Shown in pieces: positions 13,554 to 21,883 of a stretch of 22,292 bases of DNA. The DNA is from Solirubrobacterales bacterium (GTDB taxonomy: Bacteria; Actinomycetota; Thermoleophilia; Solirubrobacterales; Solirubrobacteraceae): positions 1-22,292 of the forward strand of contig JAOPZU010000467.1 in assembly GCA_025963955.1 (NCBI GenBank). Direction: 5' to 3'. The notes beneath the pieces were generated by a model. It was given only the letters and a program-made list of their open reading frames with translations. It did not search any database and was not told where the DNA came from. The first letter of the stretch is position 1. Every line of letters starts with the position of its first letter. The position numbers were made by a program, and so were the translations under genes.

Positions 13554-14405
13554 ATGGAGGCGTCACGCATACCTGCCCCGAGAGCCGTTCGGCCCAGGCG
13601 CGAGCGTGCACGGAAAGACTGGCGGGACGGACGCGCCTGGGGCGTCGCCGACGAGATCGCCGGGATGCTCGGACTGGTGTGGCGATGCCTGAGGATCTGG
13701 GCCCGCAACCCCCTCGGACCTGCGGCCGGCGTCATGCGCGAGAGCGCCGGGATCATCAGGACGACGGCGATTCCCCTCGCGCTGTGCGCGTCGTTCTTTG
13801 ACTTCGGGGCTCTGGCCGTCCTCACCCTGGGGGTCCTCGAACGCCTCGGCGCCGACGACCGCTACGGCTTCGTCACCGCCATCGGCGGCATCCGTGAGTT
13901 CAACGGCTGGTTCAGCGGCATGTGCGTCGCCGGAATCGCCGGCACCGCAATCTGCGCCGACCTCGGCAGTCGCCGCGTGCGGGAGGAGCTCGACGCGATG
14001 CGGACCCTGGCGATCGATCCTGAGGAGGTCCTCGTGCTCCCGCGGATGATCGCGATCACCTTCATGACCCCTGTGCTGTTCCTCTTCGGCTCGATCGTGT
14101 CGATCGCGTCCGGTGCCATCGCGGGGCAGATCCTCGTCGGCTATCCGATGACGGTCTTCATCCACAGCTTCGCGACGTATCCGGTTGTCGACCTCCTTGC
14201 CGCGCTCGCGAAGATGACTGTGATCGGCTTCGCGATCGCCGTCGTCTGCTGCTTCAAGGGGATGAACGCCAGCGGCGGTCCCGCCGGCGTCGGCAAGGCG
14301 GTGAACCAGGCGGTCGTCCTCGCGTTCACCGCGACGTGGGTCCTCGACCTGCTGGTCAACACGTTCTTCCTCGCCGCCTTTCCTTCGGCTCAGGCGATTC
14401 GCTGA
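13554..14405 (+). CDS. yrbEA: YrbE/MlaE-type permease, first copy of mce system
   Basis: 283 residues. About 45 polar, Arg-rich N-terminal residues precede the MlaE permease domain. Several hydrophobic segments are visible (around 70-95, 115-135, 163-190, 200-225, 250-275). The family hallmark loop FSGMCVAGIAGTAICADLGS then RRVREELDAMRTLAIDP and LVLPRMIA is present. Two YrbE proteins form the membrane channel of an ABC importer that, with Mce proteins and an Mkl/MceG ATPase, takes up lipids or sterols. No ATPase gene is in the window, which is normal because it is usually unlinked. The ATG at 13554 has GGAGGA eight bases before it. It ends one base before the next yrbE. Confidence 0.92.
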   Translation: MEASRIPAPRAVRPRRERARKDWRDGRAWGVADEIAGMLGLVWRCLRIWARNPLGPAAGVMRESAGIIRTTAIPLALCASFFDFGALAVLTLGVLERLGADDRYGFVTAIGGIREFNGWFSGMCVAGIAGTAICADLGSRRVREELDAMRTLAIDPEEVLVLPRMIAITFMTPVLFLFGSIVSIASGAIAGQILVGYPMTVFIHSFATYPVVDLLAALAKMTVIGFAIAVVCCFKGMNASGGPAGVGKAVNQAVVLAFTATWVLDLLVNTFFLAAFPSAQAIR

Positions 14406-14406
14406 C

Positions 14407-15282
14407 ATGGCCACCGTCGAGAAGAAGCCAGTCGGTCCGGACGAGGACCCGATCAAGCAGTTCGACCTCTCGGTCTCGCGTGACGCCATCCCTGGCGGGC
14501 GCCAGTTCCACAATCTCCTCACCGAAGCCGGGAACATGGTGGCGTTCTCGTTCCGGGCGCTCCGCGAGGTTCCCGGCGCGCTGCGCTACGGCTCGGAGAT
14601 CCTGCGCCACACGCGCGAGCTCATCGTCGGAACGACCGGCTTGATGCTCTTCCTCATGAGCATGCTGGCCGGCGTCACCGCGTTGTTCGGCAGCTACGTG
14701 CTCCGATCGATCGGAGCCAGCGACTACGTCGGGCTGTTCACGGCCTTCTCCGGAACGCGAGCGACCGTTCCCATCATGTTCGGGTACGTCTTCGCGGCGA
14801 AGGTCTGCTGCGGCATGGTCGCCGAGATCGGTTCGATGCGGATCAGCGATGAGATCGAGGCCTTCGAGTCCGTCGGCCTCGGTCCGGTCCGGTTCGTCGT
14901 CACCCCGCGGCTGCTGGCGGTCTGGCTCTACACGCCGATCATCTTCTGCCTTTCGTCGCTGGTCGTGTCCCTGGCCCAGGGGTTCTTCGTGGTCCACGTC
15001 GTCGGCGAGGTCTCCCAAGGCAACTGGTCCAGCGTGCACTGGTCGCTGGCGTCCGTGTCCGACCAGTTCTACGCCTTCATCGAGGTCCTCACCATCGCCA
15101 CCGGCACGACCCTGGCCGCCTGCTACTACGGCTTCAGCGTGCGAGGCGGGCCGGCCGACGTCGGCATCGCCACCGGCCGCTCGATGATCATCAACCTGAT
15201 CTTCGTTCACGTGGTGTTCGGCCTCGGGTCGCTGATCTTCTACGGACCCAACCCGTTGCTGCCGGTCGGAGCGGCCGCATGA
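14407..15282 (+). CDS. yrbEB: YrbE/MlaE-type permease, second copy of mce system
   Basis: 291 residues. A 75-residue cytosolic lead ends in an amphipathic helix (ALREVPGALRYGSEILRH). The MlaE domain follows, with the loop FAAKVCCGMVAEIGSMRISD then EIEAFESVGLGPVRFVVTPR matching the corresponding part of the first YrbE. Hydrophobic spans lie near 78-100, 120-140, 172-198, 222-240 and 260-282. It would pair with the first YrbE as a heterodimeric channel. It starts one base after the first yrbE, and its stop overlaps the first mce as ATGA, so expression is coupled. No Shine-Dalgarno of note, consistent with reinitiation. Confidence 0.92.
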   Translation: MATVEKKPVGPDEDPIKQFDLSVSRDAIPGGRQFHNLLTEAGNMVAFSFRALREVPGALRYGSEILRHTRELIVGTTGLMLFLMSMLAGVTALFGSYVLRSIGASDYVGLFTAFSGTRATVPIMFGYVFAAKVCCGMVAEIGSMRISDEIEAFESVGLGPVRFVVTPRLLAVWLYTPIIFCLSSLVVSLAQGFFVVHVVGEVSQGNWSSVHWSLASVSDQFYAFIEVLTIATGTTLAACYYGFSVRGGPADVGIATGRSMIINLIFVHVVFGLGSLIFYGPNPLLPVGAAA

Positions 15283-16586
15283 GCGCGACCGTCATCCGCC
15301 GGTCGATCACCGTCGGCATCCTCGCCCTGGCCGCCTTCCTCGTCGTCCGGTCCTTCAGCGCTGACGGTCCGAAGCACACGCTGGTGGCGCACTTCCGGTC
15401 GGCGACCAACGTCATCCGCGACCAGGAGGTTCGCATCGGTGGTGTTCGCGTCGGCCACGTCTCGGGCGTGGATCTGCAGAACGGTGACGCCGTCGTGAAG
15501 CTGCAGATCGACGACTCGCGCGTCTGGCCTCTCCACCGCGGCACCAGGGCGGCCCTCCGGTTCGGCACCACCGTGGCCGACGGTGGTCGCTTCATCGAGC
15601 TACGCCCCGGCCCCACATCGGCGGCCGACATGCTGGACAACGCGATCCTGACCGAGGCGCAGACCGTGTCGCCGGTCGAGTTCGACGACGTCTTCAACAC
15701 CTTCGACGCAGCGACGCGGAAAGACCTCCGCGGCCTCCTCGACAACACGGCCGACACCTTCGCCGGGCAGGGCCCCGCGGTGACCGCCGGCCTCGATCGC
15801 ACTCCGGCGGGCCTCGACGCCGCCTCGTCGATCATGGACCAGCTCGCTGCCGATCGCACGAACCTCGCCGGGCTCGTGCGCTCCGCCGACCGGACCACCG
15901 AGGCCCTGGCTCAGCGTGACCCAGAGCTCCAACGGCTTCTCGGGAACTCGGCCTCGACGTTCGACGAGCTCGCCTCCAAGGCGACCGCCATCAAACAGAG
16001 CCTCACCGACGCACCGGCCACGCTCACCCGGGCGAACGGGACGCTCGCCAACGTCGACGGCACCCTCGGACACCTGGACGGCCTCGTCAGTGACCTGCGT
16101 CCCGGAGCGTCTGCTCTGAAGGACTTGGCCCCGTCGGCCGAGCGGGCCGTGACGCTGCTTTCTCGGGTCGCGCCGCTGGCTTCGGGGACCCTTGCTACGG
16201 CGACAAGGGCCGCGCCGAGCATCTCCTCCCTGCTCAAGACCGGCACCCCGGTCGTCGGGCTCGCCGGCAAGGTCGCTCACGCGGCGGGGGCGGATCTGGC
16301 CTGCGTCAGGCCGTACATCCCTGACGTGAGCGCCTTCCTCTCCAACTGGGCCGGGTTCGCCGCCAACACGGACGACCAAGGGCACTACATGCGGGCACAG
16401 ATCCAGGCGACCCCCGTCCCCAACGGGACGCCGCTGACCTCCAAGCAGTCCATCGACGCCCTGGGGCTCGGGTACGCCTTCCCCACCCCGGCAGGGTGGA
16501 GCGCCGGCCAGTCGTGGTTCCAGCCCGGCTGCGGAAGCGGCCCCGACGCACTGGATGCCGCCAAAGACCCGGAGACGGTCAAGTGA
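15279..16586 (+). CDS. Mce/MlaD-domain protein, position A
   Basis: 435 residues. An uncleaved N-terminal anchor (about 9-24) is followed by the MlaD beta-barrel domain (33-110): TLVAHFRSATNVIRDQEVRI then GGVRVGHVSGV, closing with GGRFIELRPG. A long alpha-helical region of repeated Leu/Ala heptads (about 130-330) should form part of the tunnel, as in other Mce rings. The C-terminal third ends in a Cys-containing segment (DLACVRPYIPDV, FQPGCG) that may form a disulphide outside the membrane. Mce proteins assemble as a heterohexamer that carries a hydrophobic substrate across the envelope to YrbE. Coupled to yrbE upstream by ATGA and to the next mce by GTGA. Confidence 0.9.
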   Translation: MSATVIRRSITVGILALAAFLVVRSFSADGPKHTLVAHFRSATNVIRDQEVRIGGVRVGHVSGVDLQNGDAVVKLQIDDSRVWPLHRGTRAALRFGTTVADGGRFIELRPGPTSAADMLDNAILTEAQTVSPVEFDDVFNTFDAATRKDLRGLLDNTADTFAGQGPAVTAGLDRTPAGLDAASSIMDQLAADRTNLAGLVRSADRTTEALAQRDPELQRLLGNSASTFDELASKATAIKQSLTDAPATLTRANGTLANVDGTLGHLDGLVSDLRPGASALKDLAPSAERAVTLLSRVAPLASGTLATATRAAPSISSLLKTGTPVVGLAGKVAHAAGADLACVRPYIPDVSAFLSNWAGFAANTDDQGHYMRAQIQATPVPNGTPLTSKQSIDALGLGYAFPTPAGWSAGQSWFQPGCGSGPDALDAAKDPETVK

Positions 16587-17992
16587 GCACCCTGCAGAAG
16601 CGTCGCTTCGTGGCTCTGGGAGGATTCGTCGGGCTCCTGATCGCGGTCATCGTCGTCTTCGCGAGCGGCGATGACCGGTACATGGTCAAGGCTCAGTTCA
16701 CGAACGTCGCCGGGCTGCGCCCGGGGACCGACGTGCGCGTGGGACGCGTGAAGGTCGGCACCGTCAAGTCGCTCACTCTCGGTGACAAAGACATCGTCAC
16801 CGCGACGCTCGCCCTCGACGCCGGCGTCGCTCCCGTCGGACGGGACGCTTCGGCGTACGTCAGGTCGCTCAACCTGCTCGGGGGCAAGTACGTCGACCTG
16901 TCGCAGGGCGACGTCGAGCGCTCAGCCGCACCGAGCGGCTGGACCATCCCGCCGGCCCGCACCGGGTCGCCCGTAGCCCTCGACGACGTCCTCGACGTGC
17001 TGGACGCCGATACCCGTGACCGCCTCCGTGTCCTGCTCAGCGAGACCGGGATCGCGCTCGACGGACGTGGCCAGGACCTCAGCGCACTGCTGCGGACGTT
17101 GCCGCCCACGCTGGACCAGACGAGCGCGCTCATCAATGGGCTGGCCAGCGACAACCACGCGCTCGGCCAGCTGCTGGAGCAGAGCAACACCTTCCTCGGC
17201 ACCGTGTCGCCGCAGCGGGCCGCGCTCGGCGAGCTCGTCGACAGCGCGCAGCACACCCTCGCGGTCACCGCGAGCCGCAGCGCTCGACTCGGCGAGACGC
17301 TGCGAGACGCTCCGGCCACGCTGACGCAGCTGCGCCGCACGCTGGTGCAGCTCGATCGGACCGCCGTGCCGCTACGACCTGCGGCCCGGTCCTTGCAGCA
17401 GAGCGCGGAGCCGCTGACCGGCGTCCTGGAGCAGGCACAGACCGCGAAGCCCCAACTGCTCACGACGCTCGCCAAGCTCCGCACGGTGGCCCCGACCCTC
17501 GCCGCGCTGGGCAAGCAGGTCACCCCACTCGTCCGCCGCCTCAAGCCGTCTGCCGCCCTGCTTTCGAAGGTCAGCCGCCAGTCCGCTCCGCTGATGTCGA
17601 CCGTCGACAGTTCCGCGCCCGAGCTCCTCCAGGTCCTCGAAGGCTGGGCTCGGGCGATCCAGACGCGGGACGCGTCCGGGCATCTTTTCCGTGGTCAGCT
17701 TGTCCTCTCCAACGACCTGGCGAAGGCCCTGACGAACTACATCGCGTCGCCGACGGTCGGCCAGGGTGCCAGCGTTCAGCAAGACAGGACGGGCGACGCA
17801 CCCGCGACGTCCGCCAGCCGCCCCGGTACGACGGCGTCGACGCCGACGTCTCCTCCAGCCCGCGAGCTGGCCACGAAGGCGCTCGACGACCTCTTGCACA
17901 AGATCGTCCCCGGGCTGCCCACGCCGACGCCGGCACCTGTGAGCGGCTCCGGCGGCACGAAGGGCCTCCTCGACTTTCTCCTCAAGCCATGA
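16583..17992 (+). CDS. Mce/MlaD-domain protein, position B
   Basis: 469 residues from GTG at 16583, which overlaps the upstream TGA as GTGA. The frame stays open back to 16496, but that part lies inside the previous gene. The anchor is at about 9-27. The MlaD domain is at 33-110, with NVAGLRPGTDVRVGRVKVG and LLGGKYVDLSQGD. A helical tunnel region runs to about 370, with repeats such as TLPPTLDQTSALINGLASDN. The last 80 residues differ from the other Mce proteins here: a low-complexity Thr/Ser/Pro/Ala linker (about 400-425) and then a short helix near the end (GTKGLLDFLLKP). That tail may reach the outer envelope layer. Confidence 0.9.
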   Translation: MSTLQKRRFVALGGFVGLLIAVIVVFASGDDRYMVKAQFTNVAGLRPGTDVRVGRVKVGTVKSLTLGDKDIVTATLALDAGVAPVGRDASAYVRSLNLLGGKYVDLSQGDVERSAAPSGWTIPPARTGSPVALDDVLDVLDADTRDRLRVLLSETGIALDGRGQDLSALLRTLPPTLDQTSALINGLASDNHALGQLLEQSNTFLGTVSPQRAALGELVDSAQHTLAVTASRSARLGETLRDAPATLTQLRRTLVQLDRTAVPLRPAARSLQQSAEPLTGVLEQAQTAKPQLLTTLAKLRTVAPTLAALGKQVTPLVRRLKPSAALLSKVSRQSAPLMSTVDSSAPELLQVLEGWARAIQTRDASGHLFRGQLVLSNDLAKALTNYIASPTVGQGASVQQDRTGDAPATSASRPGTTASTPTSPPARELATKALDDLLHKIVPGLPTPTPAPVSGSGGTKGLLDFLLKP

Positions 17993-19275
17993 ACCGCTCT
18001 CGTCGCCGTCGCTCACGTCCCCGTCGTTCGATGCGCTCGACCTCGTCGGCGCTGATCGCCACCGCCGCCTTCGCGGCCGTCGTGACCACCGCAGTGTGGA
18101 TCGCGCAGGCCGCACAGAGCGGGCTGCCGTGGAAGGGCTACTACACCCTTCAGGTTCACATGCGTGACCTCGCAGGGCTCACGGCGCACAGCGAGGTCCG
18201 TCTGGCCGGCACCCGGGTCGGTCAGGTCCTGCGCCCGCGGATCGAGGCCGGCCAGCCGACGGTCGACCTGCAGCTCAACTCGTCTGTCGGTCCGCTGCCG
18301 GCGGACACGCGCTTCGCCGTCCGCTCCAAGGGACTGCTCGGAGGCCGCTTCCTCGAGATCGATCAGGGTCACTCCGTCGCCAGCCTCCACGACGGCGCCA
18401 TGGTGGCGGCGTCGCGGAGCAGCGCGACGGTGCAGATTCCCGAGCTCCTCAACAGCCTTGACCGGCCGCAGCAGCGCGGCGCCCGGGACATCATCAACAA
18501 CACCGGCGCCGGGCTGTTCGGCCGCGGCCTCGGCCTCAACGACACCGTCGCCGACGGGCCGAAGGTCTTCGCCGACCTCGGCTCCGTCTCGAGCGCCGTC
18601 CTGTCACACACCGGGTCCGCCCAAGCGCTCGTTCCCGCGCTGAACGCCGCAGTGGGCGCCGCGAACCCGGCCCGCGAGGACGTCGCTTCGGGGTTCCAGC
18701 CGCAGGCGACAGCGCTGCGCCCGTTCGCCGACCGGGCCACAAGCGTACGCGCCATCCTCGACGCCGCCCCAAGCACCCTGCAGACCGCGCGCGACGGCCT
18801 GGCTCACACCGACCCCCTGCTTGTCCAGGCCGGCGGATTCGCGCGTGCCGCTCGACGGTTGCTGAAGCCGGCACCCGTGGCGCTCAGGAACGCCCGGCAA
18901 CTGCTGGTGGACGCCCCTCCGCGCCTGAAGGCGACCGACGACCTGCTGACCCGGGTGAAGCCGGCGGTGTCCAGCGTGCTCGAACTGCGCGCTCCGCTCC
19001 AGCGCGAGCTCCCGCGCGTCGACTCGACGCTCAAAGCCATCTCCCCGCTCGCCGTGGACCTGTCGGACCAGCGGTGCGACATCGCCGGATGGGCGACGAA
19101 CTGGAGCAGCATGCTCGGCTACGGCGTCCCCGGCGGCGGGAAGATCGGCCCGCTGAACGTGCTGCGCCTGCAGCTGGTCCTCTCCCCCAGCTCCTCCTTC
19201 CAAGGCGTCAGCTCGACCCGAGGCATCGTGAAGAAGCCCTACCCGACCCCCTGCGCCGCCGGAGCACGGCGATGA
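17989..19275 (+). CDS. Mce/MlaD-domain protein, position C
   Basis: 428 residues, ATGA overlap with the gene before. A very basic N-terminus (about ten Arg in 16 residues) precedes the anchor (19-42), giving strong inside-positive topology. MlaD domain at about 50-128: DLAGLTAHSEVRLAGTRVGQ and GLLGGRFLEIDQGHS. A long helical region carries repeated Leu/Ala/Arg patterns (SVRAILDAAPSTLQTARDGL). The C-terminal segment with RCDIAGWATNWSSML resembles the corresponding Cys/Trp segment of the position-A protein, which suggests a shared end-cap fold. It overlaps the next gene by ATGA, so equal amounts of the subunits are expected for a hetero-oligomeric ring. Confidence 0.9.
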   Translation: MNRSRRRRSRPRRSMRSTSSALIATAAFAAVVTTAVWIAQAAQSGLPWKGYYTLQVHMRDLAGLTAHSEVRLAGTRVGQVLRPRIEAGQPTVDLQLNSSVGPLPADTRFAVRSKGLLGGRFLEIDQGHSVASLHDGAMVAASRSSATVQIPELLNSLDRPQQRGARDIINNTGAGLFGRGLGLNDTVADGPKVFADLGSVSSAVLSHTGSAQALVPALNAAVGAANPAREDVASGFQPQATALRPFADRATSVRAILDAAPSTLQTARDGLAHTDPLLVQAGGFARAARRLLKPAPVALRNARQLLVDAPPRLKATDDLLTRVKPAVSSVLELRAPLQRELPRVDSTLKAISPLAVDLSDQRCDIAGWATNWSSMLGYGVPGGGKIGPLNVLRLQLVLSPSSSFQGVSSTRGIVKKPYPTPCAAGARR

Positions 19276-20594
19276 CCAGCCGCCTCAGAACCCTCGCTGA
19301 TGAGCGCCCGGCGCTCCTCGGGCTGATCGCCATCGCCGTCACCGTGTTCGCGCTCCTCATGGCGGTCACCCGCGGCGGCCTGCTGCTCCCCGGTGCTCAC
19401 GTGCAGCTCGTCACTGCGCAGTTCGCTTCGACAAACGAGCTGCGTGAAGGCAACTCGGTGCGCGTGGCCGGGATCAAGGTCGGCACGGTCCGCTCGATCA
19501 CCCTCGACCCAAGCGCCCAGCAGACCACGGTCAAGCTGGCCCTCACCAAGAAGGACCTCCACGTGAGGAGCGACGCCACAGCGCAGCTGCGCTGGACGAC
19601 CCTCCTCGGCGGCCGGCTCTACGTCGACCTGCACACCGGCTCTCCGAGCATGCCCGCCTCCACGGGTGACATCCCTCTGCGCCAGACCCGCACCCAGGTC
19701 GAGTTCGACCAGCTCACCGACACTCTGCAGGGCAACGGCCGCCAACAGCTGAAGACCACGATCGGTCAGATGCGAGCAGGCCTCGCAGACCCCAAGGCCA
19801 GCGCTCGAGTTCTTCGTGAGCTCGCGCCGGCGATGACGTCGATCAAGCTCGGCCTGCCGCCCCTTCGAGGCGAGCAGCCCGACGACCTCCGCGGGCTCGT
19901 GGACAGTACGGCCAAGACGCTCCAAGGTCTCGGTGACGACACGACGGCGCTGCAGGGGCTCGTGGTCGGCGCGGCGCAGACCACGCAGGTCACCGCCGAA
20001 GAGCGAAGCGCGCTCGGTGCAGCACTGCGCATCATGCCGGCCACCCTGCAGACGACCCGCGGCGTAACGCGGCGCATCGACCACACCCTTACGCTGCTCG
20101 ACCCGCTGAGCGACAGCCTGCGCCCGGGTGCGCGCGCACTCGCACCGTCGGCGACCAACCTGAAGCCGTTCCTCGAGCGCGCGGGAACCGTGTTGCTCCG
20201 CGCCCGGCCGCTGCTGCGCGACCTGTCCCCATCCGTTCGCGCCCTGTCCGCGACCGCAAAGCAGGGACGTCCGCTGCTCAACGACGTCACCCCGGTCCTC
20301 AATCGGCTTGACGGCGAGCTGCTGCCGTTCCTCGAAAAGGTCGACCCCGACACCGACCATCGCACCATCGACATGATCGGTCCGACGCTGGCGGGCGTCG
20401 CCAACGCTTCGAGCCAGTTCGACGACGCCGGCAACATCCTGCACTTCGGGGTGCTCGGCGACGAGCGCACGGGCCTCAGCCTGCCGTGCCAAACCTTCGT
20501 GACCGACCCAACGGCGACCGAGAAGGTGCGCTGCGACGCCCTGCAAAGCGTCATCAGCTCGATCTTCAAGCCCGTTGCGAAGAGGGGGAAGTGA
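19272..20594 (+). CDS. Mce/MlaD-domain protein, position D
   Basis: 440 residues from the ATG at 19272 (ATGA overlap); the open frame back to 19074 belongs to the previous gene. Anchor at about 13-32 (LLGLIAIAVTVFALLMAV), MlaD domain at 44-118 with STNELREGNSVRVAGIKVGT and LLGGRLYVDLHTG. The helical region includes repeated PATLQTTRGV and RPGARALAPSATNLKPFLER patterns seen in the sister proteins. No Cys follows the anchor at a lipobox position, so this is not the lipoprotein that mycobacterial operons carry at the fifth position. Two Cys close to the C-terminus (LPCQTF, VRCDAL) may pair. Confidence 0.9.
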   Translation: MTSRLRTLADERPALLGLIAIAVTVFALLMAVTRGGLLLPGAHVQLVTAQFASTNELREGNSVRVAGIKVGTVRSITLDPSAQQTTVKLALTKKDLHVRSDATAQLRWTTLLGGRLYVDLHTGSPSMPASTGDIPLRQTRTQVEFDQLTDTLQGNGRQQLKTTIGQMRAGLADPKASARVLRELAPAMTSIKLGLPPLRGEQPDDLRGLVDSTAKTLQGLGDDTTALQGLVVGAAQTTQVTAEERSALGAALRIMPATLQTTRGVTRRIDHTLTLLDPLSDSLRPGARALAPSATNLKPFLERAGTVLLRARPLLRDLSPSVRALSATAKQGRPLLNDVTPVLNRLDGELLPFLEKVDPDTDHRTIDMIGPTLAGVANASSQFDDAGNILHFGVLGDERTGLSLPCQTFVTDPTATEKVRCDALQSVISSIFKPVAKRGK

Positions 20595-20595
20595 C

Positions 20596-21882
20596 ATGAG
20601 GCCCCACGTTCGTCAGCGCATGACGCACTCGCTCTCCGCCGACCGCCTGCGGCTGGAGGCGCGGCGCAGCAAGAAGTCCGCCCTCGTGCTGCTCGTCGGA
20701 GTGATCCTGGGCGCCACGGCGATCGGCACCGTCTTCCACAACGCGCACATCCGCATGCCGTGGCAGTCCGCCGACAAGATCCAGATCGCGGTGGCGGACG
20801 CCACCGGCGTGCTGCCCAAGCAGAACGAGGTCCGCATCTCGGGCCTGCGCGTGGGGACGATCACGGGCAGCCGCCTCCAAGGTGATCACGCGGTCCTGAC
20901 GCTGGACATCGATCCCAAGTACGCCCCCATCTACCACGACGCCGACATCCGGCTGCGCCCCCAAACGCCGCTCGCAGACATGTACGTCGACATCGTCAAC
21001 CGCGGGACCAAGGCGTCAGGCAAGCTGACTTCCGGCCAAGTGCTCGCTGCATCGCAGACCCGCGGGAACGTCGACGTCGGCGCGGTGCTCAACACCTTCA
21101 ACGCCGACACCCGCAGCCGCATGACGACACTCATCAACCAGCTCGGGACCGGCCTGTCCAACAACGGCGAGCACCTCAAGGTCGCTTTCGTCGAGCTCTT
21201 TCCGTTCCTGCAGTCCGCGAAGCGCCTGACGCACCAGACCGCGACCCGCGGGAGGATCACGCGAGCGCTCGTCCACAACCTTCGTCTGCTCACCGACGAA
21301 CTCGGAAGCCGCGATCAACAACTCACCGCGCTCGTCCGCGACGGCAGCACGACCGTCAGCCAGATCGGCAACAACCGAGCCAGCCTCACGAGCATCATCG
21401 CCCAGCTGCCCACGACCTTCGGACAGCTCCAGCGGACCCTCAGCACCGTCAGGGGTACCCTCGACACCGTCGATCCTGCGCTGGTGGCGCTTCGCCCCGC
21501 CGCACGTGCTCTCGCCCCGGGGCTCGCGGCGCTGCAAGACATCGCGACCGGCGGCACACCGGCGCTGGGCGCCCTCCAGGCACCGATCCGAGACCTCCAG
21601 CCACTTGTGCAAGACCTGCGTCCGACGTCCGTCTCACTGCGCCGCGCGGTGAGCGATCTCCGTCCGCAGGTTCCGCAACTGGATCGCATCACCCGTCGGA
21701 TCGTCCCGTGCGAGCTCGCGGTCCAGAAGTTCTTCCAGTGGACGCCGTCGGTGTTCAAGTTCTCCGACGCCAACGGCATCTTCCCCCGCGGCGAGGGCGT
21801 CGTCGGGACGGAAGTCGCAGGCGGCACCATCCACGACCAGAACCTCACACGCGGATCAAGCTGCGCAGACGGGAGCCGCTGA
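20596..21882 (+). CDS. Mce/MlaD-domain protein, position E
   Basis: 428 residues. I take the ATG at 20596, one base after the previous stop, with GAGGGGG eight bases upstream; an in-frame ATG at 20575 would lie inside the previous gene. This is the clearest Shine-Dalgarno inside the mce run. Anchor at about 27-48 after a 26-residue basic lead; no lipobox, so it is not the lipoprotein form known from mycobacterial MceE. MlaD domain at about 60-138, with NEVRISGLRVGTITGSRLQG and LDIDPKYAPIYHDADIRLRP. That last segment is nearly repeated in the next gene, pointing to a recent shared ancestor. The helical tunnel is followed by a Cys-bearing end (RIVPCELAVQKFFQWTPSV). Confidence 0.9.
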   Translation: MRPHVRQRMTHSLSADRLRLEARRSKKSALVLLVGVILGATAIGTVFHNAHIRMPWQSADKIQIAVADATGVLPKQNEVRISGLRVGTITGSRLQGDHAVLTLDIDPKYAPIYHDADIRLRPQTPLADMYVDIVNRGTKASGKLTSGQVLAASQTRGNVDVGAVLNTFNADTRSRMTTLINQLGTGLSNNGEHLKVAFVELFPFLQSAKRLTHQTATRGRITRALVHNLRLLTDELGSRDQQLTALVRDGSTTVSQIGNNRASLTSIIAQLPTTFGQLQRTLSTVRGTLDTVDPALVALRPAARALAPGLAALQDIATGGTPALGALQAPIRDLQPLVQDLRPTSVSLRRAVSDLRPQVPQLDRITRRIVPCELAVQKFFQWTPSVFKFSDANGIFPRGEGVVGTEVAGGTIHDQNLTRGSSCADGSR

Positions 21883-21883
21883 G

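Noticed and set aside
19239..20597. 452-aa antisense frame over the position-D mce gene
   Set aside because: Shadow of the coding frame; the plus strand shows anchor, MlaD domain and ATGA coupling.
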